34,800 nt of DNA from an uncultured Saprospiraceae bacterium (lineage in GTDB: Bacteria > Bacteroidota > Bacteroidia > Chitinophagales > Saprospiraceae): positions 1 to 34,800 of the forward strand of contig CALFUU010000078.1 in the NCBI GenBank assembly GCA_937929835.1, written 5' to 3'. This document shows, in pieces, positions 32,969-34,800 of this stretch (positions are counted from its first letter, which is position 1; each line of letters begins with the position of its first letter). The position numbers were made by a program, and so were the translations under genes. The notes under the pieces were generated by a model. It did no database searches. It worked only from the letters and a program-made list of their open reading frames with translations, and was not told the DNA's origin.

Positions 32969-33345
32969 ACTTATGTTTTTTCTTATTCGATTACATCACA
33001 AGTCTGGTATTTAAACCGAACTAGCAAAGAGTCTCAAATTAGTTAGACTCTCACTTTTGGCTTAAGATAAGTCGTACATCATCAGTACATCAGTCAAATT
33101 TGTTGGTAATTTAATTTAATTCCATTTTACTCTCAAATACCTAGCAAATAAAGGATTGATACACATAGTTGGCATCTAAAACAAGACATAACTCGTATTT
33201 AATAAAAAAAATATGTTGCCTTAGTATTGACTTAAAAGCAAATTATTTCTCTACATTAGCGGTGACGAAATTTTAAAACAATTAGCTCAATCTCACACCA
33301 AGCCAAAGGAAGGGTATGTTTTGGGCTGACTAACATTAGCGTATA
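32969..33345. other. 377-bp divergent intergenic region
   Basis: The AT-rich region between two divergent secreted-protein genes holds no convincing ORF, tRNA or ncRNA. Visible items are a 7-bp stem AGAGTCT (33028-33034)/AGACTCT (33045-33051) with a 10-nt loop about 60 bp upstream of the minus gene, a short direct repeat around GTACATCA near 33074-33090, and a near-match to the -7 box (TATGTTTTG, 33315-33323) about 23 bp upstream of the plus gene. Both genes probably take their promoters from here. Confidence 0.5.
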
Positions 33346-34800
33346 ATGTACCGACTCAATCCCTTTTCAATCTCAAAACGACTAAAGTCGTTATCTCAGT
33401 TATTAATGCTACTAAGCTTAGTTGTAGTATCTTTTTCACTAAAAGCTGCATCGCCAATGGATTATATTGGCGGAGCTCCTTTTCTGTCAGACATAATATT
33501 AGAGCACTCTTCGGATGAGGCTGATGCAACTGCTGCACTGGCCTCAGCCAATGTAGAGTTTTGTGTCAATGTAAGTCCAGCGAATGTAGGTGGCCCAGTT
33601 AATAACGTTTCTATTTTTGGGAACTTTAATGGTTTTGGATTTCCGGGCATCCAATTGACAAACACAACTGGTAATACGTGGTGCGGGACTATAAATGTTC
33701 CTGCTGGAACCGTAGAATACAAGTTTATAGTAAACAATTCGGTTACAGAAGAGTTTGCTCCAGTAGATTCAGGAGCAACACCTGATCCAGCTAGACCTTG
33801 TGTGTTTACACCATTTTACCCATTTACCAACAGGTTCCTTGAGGTAGAGTGTGGCGTAGATCAGGCAGTGGAGTTTGGTTTTAATAGTTGTACGACTGTA
33901 GGCACTGGAAGCACAGAACTTTGTATAGATATGGCTTGCGTTCCAGGCGGTCCAAGTGCTGTTAACACAGTCCACGTTTTTGGAGAATTCGCTTTTCCTT
34001 ATTTTAATGGTTTCCCTGGTATTCCTCTGCAAAACACAGGTGGATGCACTTGGTGTGTTGAGTTGTTCAATGGTCCGGGTTGTTATGAGTTTTTGTTTGT
34101 ATCCAATGGAGGCCAAGAAGTTGAAAGCTTTGTGCCTGGAGAATTGCCTTGCACATTTACTTTTGGTCAATTTACAAATAGACAATATTGTGTTCCTTTT
34201 GGTGGTGGTGGTTCTGTTACTTATGGATGGGAAACTTGCGAAGCACCTGGTGGCCCTACAGCGGTTTGCCAAGATGTTACTTTGGACCTTGTAGGAGGAG
34301 CCTTGGTGTTAGATCCAGCATTAGTTGATGGAGGCAGTTTTGATGGCTGTGGCAATACACCAATTTTAGAAGTATCACAAACAGATTTCTCTTGTGCTGA
34401 TATCTCAGCTTGCCAGGGTACTAACGGTGTAGTTCTCACAGTATCAAGTGAATGTAGTGCTGCAATTGACAGATGTGTAGCTAGAGTTACGCTAAATAAT
34501 CAAACAGCACCGACACTTAATTGTACAGATCACACGATCAGTCTAGACGGAACAGGTTCAGCAGAATTGTGGCCAGCATCTATAGTAACAGGAACTACTT
34601 GCTTAGGAGAAGAAGTTAGCTTCTCATTTGATAGAAGTTTGGAATTTTCTTGTGCAGAGGTTACAGGAGCGGTAACTCCAATTCTCGTAAGTGGTGTAGA
34701 TCAATGTGGTAATTTATCTCAGTGTACAGTACAAGTAACAGTAATAGATAACCTACCTCCAGTAATTTTCTGTCCAGTAGATAAGACATTGACATTGAGT
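33346..34800 (+). CDS. large secreted Cys-rich protein with glycogen-binding-like and HYR-like repeats (3' end outside window)
   Basis: The frame is open from ATG 33346 to the right edge (485 codons). The N-terminus has a hydrophobic signal (about 19-38, SQLLMLLSLVVVSFSLKAAS). Two related domains follow, at about 70-168 and 192-290. Each has the pattern xVxIFGNFNGFGFPGIQL, then TWC, P/G-rich turn, EYKF/YEFLF, which recalls CBM48/CBM20-like glycogen/starch-binding domains, plus paired cysteines. From about 300 come HYR/Ig-like repeats (APTLNCTDHTISLDGTG, VSGVDQCGNLSQCTVQVTVIDNLPPVIFCP), common in T9SS surface proteins. It is expected on the surface, and a C-terminal sorting domain probably lies beyond the window. 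I found no internal break. The start could instead be the Met at residue 22, which would shorten the basic N-region. Confidence 0.82.
   Translation, partial: MYRLNPFSISKRLKSLSQLLMLLSLVVVSFSLKAASPMDYIGGAPFLSDIILEHSSDEADATAALASANVEFCVNVSPANVGGPVNNVSIFGNFNGFGFPGIQLTNTTGNTWCGTINVPAGTVEYKFIVNNSVTEEFAPVDSGATPDPARPCVFTPFYPFTNRFLEVECGVDQAVEFGFNSCTTVGTGSTELCIDMACVPGGPSAVNTVHVFGEFAFPYFNGFPGIPLQNTGGCTWCVELFNGPGCYEFLFVSNGGQEVESFVPGELPCTFTFGQFTNRQYCVPFGGGGSVTYGWETCEAPGGPTAVCQDVTLDLVGGALVLDPALVDGGSFDGCGNTPILEVSQTDFSCADISACQGTNGVVLTVSSECSAAIDRCVARVTLNNQTAPTLNCTDHTISLDGTGSAELWPASIVTGTTCLGEEVSFSFDRSLEFSCAEVTGAVTPILVSGVDQCGNLSQCTVQVTVIDNLPPVIFCPVDKTLTLS

Overview
The window looks like a chromosomal segment of a member of the Bacteroidota, most likely a marine or saprospirian lineage (inference, not tested). 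The evidence is several proteins with C-terminal type IX secretion (T9SS) sorting domains (a C25 peptidase, an OmpA-like protein, a choice-of-anchor V-like protein and a 1725-residue gliding-motility-type repeat protein), Bacteroidota-type -7 boxes (TAnnTTTG) before several genes, and the 'GCTDPxAxNxNPxATCDDGSC' cysteine repeats typical of this phylum's surface proteins. Most of the window has moderate GC; the restriction-modification segment near 14.7-17.0 kb is visibly more AT-rich.

Layout. (1) 1-3.1 kb, minus strand: 5' part of an MscS-type channel with its own promoter, then rsmG overlapping a family-2 glycosyltransferase. (2) 3.3-10.0 kb, plus strand: a very large C25 (gingipain/PorU-like) peptidase with a T9SS tail, followed at once by a polytopic DUF6056-like membrane protein. 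(3) 10.0-12.0 kb, minus strand: an unrecognised helical-repeat protein overlapping a FemAB/GNAT-like acyltransferase. (4) 12.1-14.5 kb, plus: a ligase-associated DEXH-box (Lhr-like) repair helicase, divergent from the acyltransferase. (5) 14.7-17.0 kb: an AT-rich type II restriction-modification pair, divergently arranged. (6) 17.0-19.6 kb, minus: an alpha/beta hydrolase and an ALDH7-type aldehyde dehydrogenase separated by a long hairpin. (7) 19.8-22.8 kb: an OmpA/T9SS fusion and a haem-motif-like T9SS protein converging on a strong bidirectional terminator. (8) 22.9-25.3 kb, minus: thrS with a DUF1573 lipoprotein. (9) 25.5-27.8 kb, plus: DUF1015 and an amidohydrolase, probably an operon. (10) 27.8-33.0 kb, minus: a three-tier repeat surface protein. 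(11) 33.3 kb to the end, plus: the start of another large secreted, cysteine-rich protein.

How it fits together. Housekeeping genes (rsmG, thrS, repair helicase, ALDH) are interspersed with secreted and surface proteins that depend on T9SS. The accessory element is the restriction-modification island, which sits directly behind the repair helicase and is flanked by a 12-bp inverted repeat. No CRISPR array, transposase, integrase, tRNA or rRNA was seen. The least explained items are the helical-repeat/acyltransferase pair with its problematic start and operator-like dyad, the domain architecture of the giant C25 protein (including a segment resembling the eukaryotic-type ILEI/FAM3 fold), and the N-terminal OmpA/T9SS fusion.
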